Assembly (NCBI GenBank): GCA_002452745.1
Contig: DKFC01000057.1
Location: forward strand, 10,648 to 74,647
Origin: Firmicutes bacterium UBA6806
Lineage (GTDB): Bacteria; Bacillota; Clostridia; Peptostreptococcales; Acidaminobacteraceae
Length of the DNA: 64,000 bases
Direction of reading: 5' to 3'
Shown: piece by piece, positions 26,475 to 36,084 of the stretch
Layout: the number at the start of each line of letters is the position of its first letter
Position numbering within the stretch: the stretch's first letter is position 1
Made by a program: the position numbers and the translations under genes
Notes under the pieces: generated by a model
Told to the model about the DNA's origin: nothing
The model's database searches: none
The model's input: the letters and a program-made list of their open reading frames with translations, nothing else

Positions 26475-27428
26475 ATGGAAGTGAAGCATGTTCGAAAATG
26501 GCTGAGTGCCTTTATGAGCCTAATGATGATGGGAACTTTTTTGATAGGGTGCTCAGATGGAGAAACGTATCAGTCCTACAAAGAAGCCAGTATTCGTACA
26601 GGTGAAATAAAACAAGGCGCACAGACGATTACCATAAAAGCAGAACAAGAGCCTCAGGCGGCCAGCCAAAGTAATTCTGCTGATAACTGGATAAATGCTC
26701 TGGAAACGGTAAAACTTAGACTATCAGGTCACTTTGATAAAAAAGCAGATCAAGCCATTTATAATCTCTATTACTACTATGATGATCTCGGTACAGATTT
26801 TCAATACTACAGGCAGTCAAGAGAAATGCAATATATAAAACTGGCAATTTTCCCTGAATATCTAAAGCTAGATGGGGAAAGCAGCGGCGAAGTGGATGAA
26901 GGTGAAATCATAACCGAAATCTTGGACTCAACATCCGAAAAATGGCATCAGATAATTCGGGCTGAGAATGTCTTTGTCGGTGAAAAAGTGACTATCAAAA
27001 ATCAAGACGGAGATGTCAAAGCTACAAAGTATACTGTAAAGCCAACAGCCAATCAACTTGAAGACATCAAAAAAGAAGTGGAAGAACAGATTGGTTCGAA
27101 GAGAGAAGTTTTGAAAATAGCAATAGAGAAAGCGCTAAAAAATGCTGAGGTTCAAGGTGTAAATTCAGATGAGATATTAAATGTCATGGAAAAGATGATA
27201 GCTCAAATGCAGATTACTCAATATGAGGAAGTGGCATATGTGGATCTGGACGGTTACATCGTCGAAAAAAATATTCTCATTGGCATAGAGTACGAGGGTG
27301 ATGACATGCCATTTAAGGCGCAGGAAATCAATATCAATTTAAAAAACTGGGAAATCGAAAAAAAGCAATTCTTTGACTTTCCAAAGATTGATGAGACAAA
27401 CAGCAAGTCCATTGAGGAGGTAAGATGA
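26475..27428 (+). CDS. Putative lipoprotein associated with an ABC exporter
   Basis: AAAGGAGG precedes the ATG. A signal peptide ends in lipobox FLIGC, so the protein should be anchored on the outer membrane face. The remaining ~290 residues are hydrophilic, rich in Lys/Glu, with a Tyr-rich stretch near residues 95-115; I recognise no domain. Its stop overlaps the ABC ATPase start by 4 bases, indicating translational coupling. A role as extracellular accessory of the exporter is inferred from that context only. Confidence 0.75.
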   Translation: MEVKHVRKWLSAFMSLMMMGTFLIGCSDGETYQSYKEASIRTGEIKQGAQTITIKAEQEPQAASQSNSADNWINALETVKLRLSGHFDKKADQAIYNLYYYYDDLGTDFQYYRQSREMQYIKLAIFPEYLKLDGESSGEVDEGEIITEILDSTSEKWHQIIRAENVFVGEKVTIKNQDGDVKATKYTVKPTANQLEDIKKEVEEQIGSKREVLKIAIEKALKNAEVQGVNSDEILNVMEKMIAQMQITQYEEVAYVDLDGYIVEKNILIGIEYEGDDMPFKAQEININLKNWEIEKKQFFDFPKIDETNSKSIEEVR

Positions 27429-28360
27429 TGTTAGAAGTGAAGTCGCTGATTAAAAAATATGGTGAGTTTACGGCTGTGGATGGGATATCTTTTCAAATTG
27501 ACAAGGGGGAAGTTGTGGGACTCTTAGGGCCGAACGGGGCGGGAAAATCGACGACAATTTCGATGATTTCAACACTGTTTAAGCCCAGTGCCGGCAAAAT
27601 TTTATTTGAAGGTCAAGACATTGCAAAATCACCGGAATCCATTCAACCGCACATTGGGTATATTCCACAGGAAATTGCACTCTATGAGACCTTATCTGGA
27701 TATGAAAACCTCAAGTATTTTGGGGGGCTATATGGTCTTAATGGGAAGGCGCTAAAAGAGCGAATTCAAAAGATATCAGAGATTATTGGCATTGATGAAC
27801 GGTTAAAAGACAGAGTGGGGACGTATTCAGGAGGCATGAAGCGCAGACTCAATATTGGGGTTGGCCTCCTTCACAGCCCGAGACTGGTAATTATGGACGA
27901 GCCCACAGTGGGCATTGATCCTCAATCCAGAAACCACATACTTGAGACTGTAAATAATTTAAAAGTGGAAGGCGTCAGCGTTCTCTATACCAGCCATTAC
28001 ATGGAGGAAGTGGAAGCCGTTTGCCAGAGAATTTACATTATGGACAGAGGGAAGATTATTGCTGAGGGTTCGTTGGAGGCGCTACTTGAACAATCCAAGA
28101 TTCAGAGTGGTATGAAACTGAAATTTGAAGAAGACATGACGCCTTTGTTAAATCAGGTGAAATCAATTCCCTGGGTGACACAGGTAAAGAAACTCTCGGA
28201 CTATGAACTGTCTATTATGACAAATAGTAGTGGAAATAGCCATAAGGATATTTTAAAAGCGCTTATGGCGATGGACTCGGGACTCGTTTCCTTTGAAGTG
28301 ATGAAGCCGGATTTGGAACAAGTATTTTTACATTTGACAGGTAGGGGACTTAGAGATTAG
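27425..28360 (+). CDS. ABC-2 transporter ATP-binding protein
   Basis: The 311-residue ATPase has Walker A GPNGAGKS, Q-loop IPQEIALYETL, signature YSGGMKRR, Walker B LVIMDEPTVGIDP and an H-loop His (YTSHYMEE). A ~75-residue C-terminal extension is typical of DrrA/NatA-type exporters. It would power the two permeases encoded next. Start codons ATGATG overlap the end of the lipoprotein gene, with GAGGAGG upstream. Confidence 0.95.
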   Translation: MMLEVKSLIKKYGEFTAVDGISFQIDKGEVVGLLGPNGAGKSTTISMISTLFKPSAGKILFEGQDIAKSPESIQPHIGYIPQEIALYETLSGYENLKYFGGLYGLNGKALKERIQKISEIIGIDERLKDRVGTYSGGMKRRLNIGVGLLHSPRLVIMDEPTVGIDPQSRNHILETVNNLKVEGVSVLYTSHYMEEVEAVCQRIYIMDRGKIIAEGSLEALLEQSKIQSGMKLKFEEDMTPLLNQVKSIPWVTQVKKLSDYELSIMTNSSGNSHKDILKALMAMDSGLVSFEVMKPDLEQVFLHLTGRGLRD

Positions 28361-28368
28361 GAGGCGTT

Positions 28369-29694
28369 ATGATTTTAAAACTGCTGATGAAGGATATCAG
28401 GGTTTTGGCATCTGAAAAAAAGAGTCTATTGGTATTGGTGATGATGCCAATTGTACTCACGACGATTCTGAGTTTTTCTCTGAGGGGAAACTTTGACGAA
28501 GAGGGCCTCTTTGAAACGGTTCAAATCGGAATTGTGAAAGCGTATGATGCCAACGCTGAACGGGAGAAATTTTTATCCAAGGTTTCTCCATATATGAGCG
28601 ATGAAGAGATTCGAAAGAGTGAACAGGAAATGGATTTTGAACGGATTTTTTTCGAGAATTTCTTGGATAGCGAGGCTGTAAAGTCAATTCTAGAATATCA
28701 GATAATGAGTGATGAAATGGCTGAAACAGCCCTGGATGAAGGCAGAGTGGCGGCTGTATTTTATCTTCCAAAGGGATTCATCTACAATCAGATGATTGAT
28801 TTTACCTTGCCAAATCGAAATGAGATTGAGGTGAAGATGTTGGCAAACCCTGAATCGCAGTACGGAGCCATGATTGCCGAATCTGTCTTGAAGGGGTATT
28901 TTAGTGAAATGGAGCAGAGAATTGCCCATAAAAATGCCTTTATTGAAGTGGGAGCCTCTTATCTTGACCTTAATACTCTGTTTAAAAGCCTTCCGGAGAT
29001 AATGGGTGAATCAGAGGAAAGAAGTGAGGCGGATGCAGTATCGGCAGTAAATTACAAGACATTGCATGGCAATCGTCATATTGACAGTTTTGCCTACTAC
29101 AGCATTGCTATGATGTCCATGTTTATATTGTATGCATCAGGGCATACTGGGCGAACACTCTTAAGAGAGCAAAAAATGCTAACGCTTGACAGGAGCAGTG
29201 TGGCAGGTGTGACAAAGGCGAAAGTGATTGCGAGCAAGTTTCTGATGACGGTAGTCCTCAGTGCGGTTCAGATGAGCCTCTTACTTGTATTTGCTAAGTT
29301 TGTGTTAAAGGTTGACTGGCAGAGACCGTTGCTGATTCTCGTTGGGATTTTGGCCAGTGCTGTTGCTGTGAGCGGTGTGGGGATTTTTATCAGTGCCATA
29401 GCCTTGCGTCAGGGATCATTTAAAGTGGCAAATATCTTTGAAAATGTTTTGATACACATCTTTGCACTTATTGGAGGGAGCTATGTGCCATTGGATGCCC
29501 TGCCCAGTTTTGCGCTCAAATTTAAGGGCCTTGCGCTGAATGGAACAGTGCTGGACTTGTTTTTGGGTATCTACAAGGGGATGACATTTGAAGCGTTGAT
29601 CCCCTATCTGGGCATGTTGCTCATCATTGGACTTTTGTTTTCAGCGGGGGCGCTTTGGATTGTCTTGAAGAGAGAGGCGGCGGAATATGCTTAA
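28369..29694 (+). CDS. ABC-2 type permease (large extracytoplasmic loop)
   Basis: One helix near residues 20-40 is followed by a ~220-residue extracytoplasmic region and about five further helices, the NatB/YhgE-like ABC-2 layout. TAGGAGG precedes the ATG, 8 bases after the ATPase stop. It overlaps the second permease by 8 bases. The exported substrate (drug, peptide, ion or lipid) cannot be inferred. Confidence 0.9.
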   Translation: MILKLLMKDIRVLASEKKSLLVLVMMPIVLTTILSFSLRGNFDEEGLFETVQIGIVKAYDANAEREKFLSKVSPYMSDEEIRKSEQEMDFERIFFENFLDSEAVKSILEYQIMSDEMAETALDEGRVAAVFYLPKGFIYNQMIDFTLPNRNEIEVKMLANPESQYGAMIAESVLKGYFSEMEQRIAHKNAFIEVGASYLDLNTLFKSLPEIMGESEERSEADAVSAVNYKTLHGNRHIDSFAYYSIAMMSMFILYASGHTGRTLLREQKMLTLDRSSVAGVTKAKVIASKFLMTVVLSAVQMSLLLVFAKFVLKVDWQRPLLILVGILASAVAVSGVGIFISAIALRQGSFKVANIFENVLIHIFALIGGSYVPLDALPSFALKFKGLALNGTVLDLFLGIYKGMTFEALIPYLGMLLIIGLLFSAGALWIVLKREAAEYA

Positions 29695-30829
29695 ACTAAA
29701 ATTTAGACTGCTTAAGGACAATTTGTCCCTTTATGTCATCATGTTTTTGATGAGCCTTCTCTTGGCCAGTGTGTTAGGGAATACTTCTGGAGGGGACGGC
29801 AACGGTGTAATCGCTGTTGTAGATCAGTCGAAGCGCGTGGCAACGGCTGAGGTAATTCATGCCCTTGAAAGAGAGGGCAACTTTGAGGTGAAACTCATGG
29901 AGTTAGAAGAAGGAGAGCAAGCTGTAATCAATCATCAGGTAATCTTCATGATTGTCTTTGACGATACGGCAACTATTTATGAAATCAAACCAACCACTGA
30001 GCGGTATCAAGCTGAGCGTTTGATACGAGAAAATAAAGTGGCGGACAAGGCAGATGAAACCTTTATAGAGAAGGCCGCGAGCATAATTGAAGTAAAAAAT
30101 GGCCAGCCAGTAAATCACATGGCGTTGGCTGATGGGTTGAAATCGGCTCTTAGAAGTGCTGAAGAGGCCCAAGAGGTCTACACAATTGAAAGGGCTTACT
30201 ATGATGCAAGCCCTCAGTCTAATTATGATCCCAAAATACACGCAACTGTTGGAATGACGTTGTTCTTTGTGACGTATTCCCTGATGTTCACAGTAGGAGA
30301 TTATCTTGAGGATAGAAGACTGCACACACTTGACAGGATGTTGGTATCGCCAATTTCTCGGTATACAATCCTGATTGGAAATGTCCTGCCCGCTTTTGTA
30401 CTGGGGTCATTTCAAACGGCACTTATGATTGTGACGGGCAGGTATTTGTTTGGCATTAAATGGGGAACGCAGATAGGGGGTATTATTTTAATTGCCATGC
30501 TGTATGTATTCGCCATGACGGCACTTTCGTTTCTCGTGGTGAGTCTCGTAAAGAACATGTCTCAGCTTGGAGCGATTTCGCCGATTATCCTAACGGGAAT
30601 GGGAATGTTAGGGGGCTGTATGTGGCCTCTGGAGATCATTAAATCACGAGTTCTTCTCAAAATGGCTGATTTGACACCGCATCGGTGGGCCATAAGTGCC
30701 ATTGAGTCGCTAATTGCCAGAGGGCATTTTACAAGTTCTATCTACAGCTCAATGGCAATCCTATTGTTGATGGGTTTGAGCTATATTATTCTCGGCGGGC
30801 ATTTATTGAAGTTAAAACGGCAAGTGTAG
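29687..30829 (+). CDS. ABC-2 type permease, second subunit
   Basis: This has the same topology as the preceding permease: an N-terminal helix, a ~160-residue external region and about five helices from residue 185 on. The C-terminal GGCMWPLEII motif is characteristic of the ABC-2 membrane domain. It forms the heterodimeric channel with the upstream permease. No terminator is obvious after it. Confidence 0.9.
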   Translation: MLKLKFRLLKDNLSLYVIMFLMSLLLASVLGNTSGGDGNGVIAVVDQSKRVATAEVIHALEREGNFEVKLMELEEGEQAVINHQVIFMIVFDDTATIYEIKPTTERYQAERLIRENKVADKADETFIEKAASIIEVKNGQPVNHMALADGLKSALRSAEEAQEVYTIERAYYDASPQSNYDPKIHATVGMTLFFVTYSLMFTVGDYLEDRRLHTLDRMLVSPISRYTILIGNVLPAFVLGSFQTALMIVTGRYLFGIKWGTQIGGIILIAMLYVFAMTALSFLVVSLVKNMSQLGAISPIILTGMGMLGGCMWPLEIIKSRVLLKMADLTPHRWAISAIESLIARGHFTSSIYSSMAILLLMGLSYIILGGHLLKLKRQV

Positions 30830-30977
30830 ACTTCTTACGATTTGAGGCGCTGATTTCCAAATTTGATGATTAGGCTGTGTGCTTCGGATGTATATATATA
30901 ATAAGACGCGGATATTTTAGAAAGCATGAACGGCGTGATTTCTTAAAATAGACTCTGAATGCGAGGAGGTGCGGTAT

Positions 30978-31376
30978 ATGTTCGAAGTTATTGAAATCAA
31001 ATCGAAGGAAAAGAGCGAAATGATTGATATCATGGACAGTATCCGAAAGATTGTAGATAAGAGTGGAATTCATCATGGGATTATTGTCATCTATGTTCCG
31101 CATTCCACTGCGGCTGTTACCGTGAATAAAAACTATGACCCGGTTGTGCAGCAAGACATTATCAACCGGATGAATGAACTCGTCCCTAAGGATGGACATT
31201 ATCAGCACATTGAAGGAAATTCAGCTGCACATATTAAATCGTCCATATTTGGGAGTTCGGTGACGCTGATTTTGAGCAATGGCCATATTGAACTGGGCAT
31301 GTTCCAGTCGGTATTCTTCTGTGAATTTGATGGACCTAGAAAGAGAAAGTATTTTGTAAAAATTATAGAGGGTTAG
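30978..31376 (+). CDS. YjbQ/UPF0047 family protein (secondary thiamine-phosphate synthase type)
   Basis: The ATG at 30978 follows GGAGG by 8 bases; an upstream GTG overlaps that site. The 132-residue protein has the YjbQ signature: PHSTAAVTVNKNYDP, NSAAHIKSSIFGSS, and a terminal QSVFFCEFDGPRKRK. Some members show weak thiamine-phosphate synthase activity in vitro; the physiological role is unclear. It is a short monocistronic gene ahead of the PTS regulator and unlinked to the thi operon 20 kb away. Confidence 0.9.
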   Translation: MFEVIEIKSKEKSEMIDIMDSIRKIVDKSGIHHGIIVIYVPHSTAAVTVNKNYDPVVQQDIINRMNELVPKDGHYQHIEGNSAAHIKSSIFGSSVTLILSNGHIELGMFQSVFFCEFDGPRKRKYFVKIIEG

Positions 31377-31409
31377 AAGACTCTTTATGAGCATAATGAT
31401 ATAATTGAG

Positions 31410-31430
31410 ACGCCAGCCATATGCTGGCGT
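31410..31430 (+). terminator. Terminator-like hairpin after yjbQ
   Basis: ACGCCAGC/GCTGGCGT form a perfect 8-bp stem with a 5-base loop. The following tract (TATATTTTG) is only moderately U-rich. Confidence 0.7.
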
Positions 31431-31470
31431 TATATTTTGTGGTTTTAAAAAGTGGTTTTGGAGGGGAATC

Positions 31471-34206
31471 ATGAGAAAAGTGGACAAAATCTTTGAATAT
31501 GTGAAAGAATACGGAACAGCGGGAATAACAGCGTCGGAAATTGCCGAAGCAATGGAGCTGGATCGAGCCAATACAAGTCGATATTTGAATCAGCTATGTC
31601 AAGATGGAAAAATGACAAAGCTATCTGGACGCCCTGTAAAGTATGTCTTGGGAAATGGCAATGACCTGGTGCATTCTGACATATCTAAGCCTTTGGAGAA
31701 TCCATCTGAATCGAGGGAGCAAATTTCCAAAGTAAATCTAGTGGAGCGCAAGTTTTCTCTGGATATGCTCATAGGGGCGAATAAGAGTCTAAATGTACCG
31801 ATTCAACAGGCAAAAGCTGCGATACTCTACCCTCCAAGGGGACTCCACACTTTAATATTAGGCGAAACAGGTGTTGGAAAGTCCATGTTTGCAGAACTCA
31901 TGTACCAGTTTGCAAGAGAATCTCATATGCTATCTGAGGCGGCTCCATTTGTGCGATTTAATTGTGCCGACTATGGAGAAAATCCACAATTGCTCATGGC
32001 GCAGATCTTTGGAGTGAAAAAAGGCGCTTACACAGGTGCTGAAAAAGATCGAGATGGCCTTTTGAAACGAGCGGATCACGGCATCTTGTTTTTGGATGAA
32101 GTGCATAGACTCTCCAACCAAGGTCAGGAGATGCTCTTTACATTCATAGACAAGGGGCAGTTTAGCAGGTTGGGAGACAGCGAAGAGAGACAGACAGCTG
32201 ATGTGCAGATTATAGCTGCCACAACAGAAGAACCAGAGTCGGCGCTTCTAAAGACTTTTACAAGGCGGATTCCCATGACGATAAAGCTCCCGCCGTTAAA
32301 GGAACGGGGATTAAAAGATCGGTACAAGCTGATTGAGACCTTTATCAAAGAAGAGTCCAAGCGGCTTTCAAAGAGCATTTACATCAATCGAAATGCACTT
32401 GAATCCATGCTCCTCTACGAGTGTCCTAGCAACATTGGTCAGCTCAAGAGCGATATCCAGCTCTCCTGTGCTAAGGCCTTTTTGAACTTCAAGTCACAGC
32501 GTAAAAACTATATCCTCATTGAGCAATCGGATTTGCCCCAACCGGTGAAACGAGGATCCATGCGCATAAAAGAGCATAGATTAGAGCTTGAAAAACTGTT
32601 GAAACATCAAGAGGATATCTACAAGTTTTACTTTGATGAAGACGAGACGTATCTCAATGAGGAAACCCTCAGAGAGCCTTATTTTTATGAACAGATTGAG
32701 AGTCGGTTAGAGGATTTGAGGGCAGAGGGCAAATCGGAGTCAGAAATCAATCAGATTATGAGCCTTGATATTGAACAGCATTTTCAAAAGTATATTGTCG
32801 ATATTCCCGAGCAATATAAAAAAGAAGAAATTGCAAAAGTGGTGGATGGAGAAATTGTGGATATCACGGGTGAAATATTGACTTATGCACAAGAAAGACT
32901 CGAAAAGACATTTGATGAAAAAATCTATTTTGGATTGGCACTACACCTTCAGGGCAGTATAGAGCGAATCAGGGGACATCAATCCATCTATCATCCAAAG
33001 CTCAATTTAATCAGAGTCAACTATCCAGATGAGTTTATGGTGGCCATGGAAATCGCCAAGCGAATAGACTCAACCTTTGAAATTGAAACGCCGCTTGATG
33101 AAATCGGATATCTCACTATGTTCTTGGCATCAAATCCATACGCCTTGGAAGGCGAGGTAGATGATTTTGTGGGCATTTTGGTCATTATGCATGGAAATTC
33201 AACAGCATCTAGTATGGCTCAAGTTGTGAACGATCTCGTGGGAACGGACCATTGCGAGGCACTTGATATGCCTCTGAGCATGAGAGCAGAAACCATGTAT
33301 GAAATGGCCAAGAAGAGAGCTGAAAAGATAAATCGCGGAAGAGGCGTTTTAATTTTAGTAGATATGGGATCACTGATTGGATTTGGCGAAATGATTTACG
33401 AAGAGACGGGTATCTTGACGAAGACGTTGGATAAGGCCAGCACGCCTATGGTTTTGGAGGCTTGCCGCAAAGCTGTTCTAGGCAGGGACTTAATTGAGAT
33501 ATACAAGTCCTGTGTTGAGATGGGTGGCAAAGTTGTAAAGGAGAGAAAGCACCATAAAAAACCACTGATTATCACAGCTTGTTTTACTGGCGAAGGAGCC
33601 AGTGAACGTCTTAAGGAAATTTTGGAAACCAGGCTTATGTTAGATGAAACATATCAGCTCATAACGCTGAATCTCTTAAACCGAAGAGAGTTTCTGAGCA
33701 TGATAGATTACTACAAAGAGGCGTATGAAATATTGGCAATTGTGGGAACTGTGGAAATCGAAGTAGATGGCATCCCATACATTTCAGCAGTGGATATCCT
33801 GTCGGGAGATGGTGTTGAGCGGCTTGAGAAAATCATCGAAAGAGAGGATCTATTCCTTAAAATAGGACAGTCTCTGGGATCTCATCTAAAGTCAGTGGAT
33901 AGCGGAACGCTGCTGCATGAGGTTCGACAATTCATAGACCGTGGTGAAAAAGTGTTGAAGGTCAAAATGGATCAGGAGGTGAAAGTGGGGATTTCTCTGC
34001 ATTTGAGTTTCTTGGTGGACAATTTAGTTCAGGGCATGCCGATGCAGCCCAAAGAGGATTTAAACGACTTCATATCGCAGTATTCATTTGAAATGGAATT
34101 GCTGCACAACGAGCTCATATCGCTGGAACATCTCTATGGAATTCACTTTTCAAATAGCGATCAGGCATACTTGCTCAAAATGTTTTTATCGAACAACGGC
34201 GAGTGA
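31471..34206 (+). CDS. LevR-type sigma-54 activator with PRD and PTS-like domains
   Basis: The start at 31471 follows GGAGGGG; the frame extends upstream without a ribosome binding site. In order: winged helix-turn-helix (1-60), AAA+ domain (95-330) with Walker A GETGVGKS, intact sigma-54 loop GAYTGA and Walker B LFLDEVHR, then a PRD (about 455-555). An EIIA(Man)-like domain follows with candidate phospho-His in MHGNSTAS (about 573), then an EIIB-like region and a C-terminal PRD (about 810-905). LevR-family activators are tuned by PTS phosphorylation of these domains. The -24/-12 promoter and repeat array just downstream identify the adjacent amino-sugar PTS operon as target. Confidence 0.94.
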   Translation: MRKVDKIFEYVKEYGTAGITASEIAEAMELDRANTSRYLNQLCQDGKMTKLSGRPVKYVLGNGNDLVHSDISKPLENPSESREQISKVNLVERKFSLDMLIGANKSLNVPIQQAKAAILYPPRGLHTLILGETGVGKSMFAELMYQFARESHMLSEAAPFVRFNCADYGENPQLLMAQIFGVKKGAYTGAEKDRDGLLKRADHGILFLDEVHRLSNQGQEMLFTFIDKGQFSRLGDSEERQTADVQIIAATTEEPESALLKTFTRRIPMTIKLPPLKERGLKDRYKLIETFIKEESKRLSKSIYINRNALESMLLYECPSNIGQLKSDIQLSCAKAFLNFKSQRKNYILIEQSDLPQPVKRGSMRIKEHRLELEKLLKHQEDIYKFYFDEDETYLNEETLREPYFYEQIESRLEDLRAEGKSESEINQIMSLDIEQHFQKYIVDIPEQYKKEEIAKVVDGEIVDITGEILTYAQERLEKTFDEKIYFGLALHLQGSIERIRGHQSIYHPKLNLIRVNYPDEFMVAMEIAKRIDSTFEIETPLDEIGYLTMFLASNPYALEGEVDDFVGILVIMHGNSTASSMAQVVNDLVGTDHCEALDMPLSMRAETMYEMAKKRAEKINRGRGVLILVDMGSLIGFGEMIYEETGILTKTLDKASTPMVLEACRKAVLGRDLIEIYKSCVEMGGKVVKERKHHKKPLIITACFTGEGASERLKEILETRLMLDETYQLITLNLLNRREFLSMIDYYKEAYEILAIVGTVEIEVDGIPYISAVDILSGDGVERLEKIIEREDLFLKIGQSLGSHLKSVDSGTLLHEVRQFIDRGEKVLKVKMDQEVKVGISLHLSFLVDNLVQGMPMQPKEDLNDFISQYSFEMELLHNELISLEHLYGIHFSNSDQAYLLKMFLSNNGE

Positions 34207-34208
34207 GA

Positions 34209-34317
34209 TACACACTTAAAGCAAAATACACACTGAGCAAGTTGTTACACACTAAAATAAAACAGTACACACATACAGAAGTAAAAATACACACTGTTTT
34301 TTCAGAAATTGTGTGTA
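34209..34317 (+). repeat. Array of TACACAC repeats, candidate activator sites
   Basis: TACACACT occurs at 34209, 34227, 34246 and 34288, with TACACACA at 34266. Start-to-start spacings are 18, 19, 20 and 22 bp, close to two helical turns. An inverted GTGTGTA lies at 34311-34317, and another inverted copy (AGTGTGTA, 34414-34421) spans the probable transcription start. The array lies 75-180 bp before the -24/-12 promoter, where an enhancer-binding protein would dock. Confidence 0.75.
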
Positions 34318-34323
34318 TTTTTT
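34285..34323 (+). terminator. Hairpin terminator downstream of the LevR-type gene
   Basis: AAATACACAC pairs perfectly with GTGTGTATTT across a 16-base loop and runs into a T tract. The arms coincide with the last direct and first inverted TACACAC repeat, so the element may serve as both terminator and binding site. Confidence 0.65.
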
Positions 34324-34390
34324 GTAATTAAGTCTGGTAAAATCAGATATGAGTGGTCTATTTGTAAATGATTTTACTCAAATTTAACTT

Positions 34391-34406
34391 TGGCATGAAA
34401 TATGCA
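34391..34406 (+). promoter_or_regulatory. Sigma-54 (-24/-12) promoter of the amino-sugar PTS operon
   Basis: TGGCAT-N5-ATGCA matches the consensus with invariant GG (34392-34393) and GC (34404-34405) exactly 10 bases apart. It lies 30 bases before the HPr start, immediately downstream of a sigma-54 activator gene and its candidate binding array. Confidence 0.85.
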
Positions 34407-34435
34407 TTATTATAGTGTGTAAAGGAGGTGAAGAT

Positions 34436-34693
34436 ATGAAAGAATTTTCTGTAACGGTTAATAGTGCAACGGGTTTGCATGCAAGACCAGCAAGTCAATT
34501 TGTAAGCGAAGCATCAAAATTTAAAAGTGACATTCAATTGATTAAAGGGGATGTCGCTGTAAATGGCAAGAGTATTATGGGCGTCTTAGGACTGGGTGTT
34601 CTCACAGGCGATACAATAAGAATTACAGCTCAAGGAGAAGATGAATCTGAAGCGGTGACTGCTTTAGAAGCACTATTTGCAGCAGGTCTTTAG
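34436..34693 (+). CDS. HPr-family phosphocarrier protein (first copy)
   Basis: The ATG at 34436 follows AAGGAGGTG. The 85-residue protein has the His15 active site (GLHARPAS) and the regulatory serine region NGKSIMGVLGLG. It passes phosphate from Enzyme I to EIIA. It is the first gene after the -24/-12 promoter, so this HPr appears induced with the operon. Whether it is also the housekeeping HPr cannot be judged from the window. Confidence 0.95.
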   Translation: MKEFSVTVNSATGLHARPASQFVSEASKFKSDIQLIKGDVAVNGKSIMGVLGLGVLTGDTIRITAQGEDESEAVTALEALFAAGL

Positions 34694-34723
34694 GTTTAAA
34701 TTTGCAGGAAATGGAGATCGGTG

Positions 34724-35662
34724 ATGACTTACTATATTGGAATAGATGGTGGTGGGACGAAAACAACAGGAGCTATCAGCGACGGCAATCAGGTGTTGGC
34801 TGAGAGAACCGTTGGCCCTACAAATTGCCATGTGGCGGAAAGGGCACTCATCACAGGCCGGATTGAATCACTGCTCAATGATTTAACTGAATTCGCAGGC
34901 GTAGATTTTAAAGGGATTGCGTGTATCTGTTTTGGAGGGGCTGGAATAGACACGAGTCAAGATAAGCTGTACATGGAAACGGTTTTCAGGGAGATTGGAT
35001 TTGCAGGGAAGCTGATTGTTTGCAACGATGCCCTCACGGCACTGGTTGGGGCAAATTCAGGATATGAAGGCGCAATCCTCATAAGTGGCACAGGCTCCAT
35101 TGCCCTTGCAGTTTCAGCAGATAGAACATGGCATCGAGTTGGTGGATGGGGGCATCTGATTGGTGACGAAGGCAGTGGATATAGAATTGGAAGAGATGGA
35201 TTCGTCGCCATAGTCAAGTCGTTTGACAAGAGAGGTCCTGAAACAAAACTCTGGGAACTCTACAGGGAAAGGCATCCTTTTGAAACCCCTGAAGATATCA
35301 TAGAGTACATCTATATGGAAAGCAGGGAAAAAGAGGCCGTTGCCAAGTTTGCCGAAGTAGTCATCGGGGCTTATGAAATTGATGCAGCGGCAAGAGACAT
35401 CGTACAAAGAGCAGTGGATGAACTGTTTGAGATGATTGTTGCAATAAATGAGATTATGAAGTGGGAACCGTTTAAACTCTCCGTCGCAGGGAGTGTTTTG
35501 ACAAAGAGCAGCTTGATGTACGAGCTGTTGCGTTCTCGCATAGAGAGTCAGTTTAAGCATATAGCATTTCACAGACCAGTTGATTTACCAGTGATGGGGG
35601 CTGTTTTACTGGCTGTGAATGAAAAAAAGGACGGCTTTGTCGCAGAAGCATTGGTTCTTTAA
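34724..35662 (+). CDS. nagK: BadF/BadG-type sugar kinase, probable N-acetylglucosamine kinase
   Basis: The start at 34724 follows GGAGA. The 312-residue ASKHA-fold protein has phosphate-1 motif GIDGGGTKT, phosphate-2 ISGTGSIA and the GGWGHLIGDEGSGY segment typical of GlcNAc kinases of the BcrAD/BadF family. It would phosphorylate free GlcNAc released by the GH4 enzyme to GlcNAc-6-phosphate for NagA. Glucosamine or another amino sugar as substrate is possible. Confidence 0.85.
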   Translation: MTYYIGIDGGGTKTTGAISDGNQVLAERTVGPTNCHVAERALITGRIESLLNDLTEFAGVDFKGIACICFGGAGIDTSQDKLYMETVFREIGFAGKLIVCNDALTALVGANSGYEGAILISGTGSIALAVSADRTWHRVGGWGHLIGDEGSGYRIGRDGFVAIVKSFDKRGPETKLWELYRERHPFETPEDIIEYIYMESREKEAVAKFAEVVIGAYEIDAAARDIVQRAVDELFEMIVAINEIMKWEPFKLSVAGSVLTKSSLMYELLRSRIESQFKHIAFHRPVDLPVMGAVLLAVNEKKDGFVAEALVL

Positions 35663-35711
35663 ACCAAAATCAACACCATAGAGGTGATTGATAAAATTCG
35701 GGAGGGTTCAC

Positions 35712-36011
35712 ATGAAAAAAATTATGTTAGTGTGCTCAGCAGGAATGTCCACAAGCCTGTTGGTCACTAAAATGCAAGCAGCAGCAAAAGACAAAGGGGT
35801 AGAGGTTGAGATTTTTGCCTGTTCAGAAGCAGAGGCGAAATCGAGATATCATGAAGTGGATATCCTCTTGTTAGGACCTCAAGTTCGTTTTTTGTTGCCT
35901 AAAATCCAAAAGGCCGTTGCGGAAAGTCATATTCCAGTGGCGGTTATAGACAGCGTTGATTATGGAACGATGAATGGGGCTGTTGTTCTCGAAAAGGCAT
36001 TGAAATTGTAA
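35712..36011 (+). CDS. PTS lactose/cellobiose-family EIIB component
   Basis: The ATG at 35712 follows GGGAGGG. The 99-residue EIIB has the phosphocysteine loop VCSAGMSTSLL (Cys8), the family signature. It accepts phosphate from EIIA and passes it to the sugar during transport through EIIC. The operon context points to N,N'-diacetylchitobiose rather than cellobiose. Confidence 0.94.
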   Translation: MKKIMLVCSAGMSTSLLVTKMQAAAKDKGVEVEIFACSEAEAKSRYHEVDILLLGPQVRFLLPKIQKAVAESHIPVAVIDSVDYGTMNGAVVLEKALKL

Positions 36012-36084
36012 TTTTCTCAGTGGTTAGGGGGAAATGACAATTTGATGACATCTCAGTACTTTGGTTCTGAGGTGGTATAAATGC

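Noticed and set aside
34209..34317. TACACAC array as a CRISPR
   Set aside because: Repeats are only 7-8 bp with 10-14-bp gaps, far below CRISPR dimensions, and no cas gene is present.
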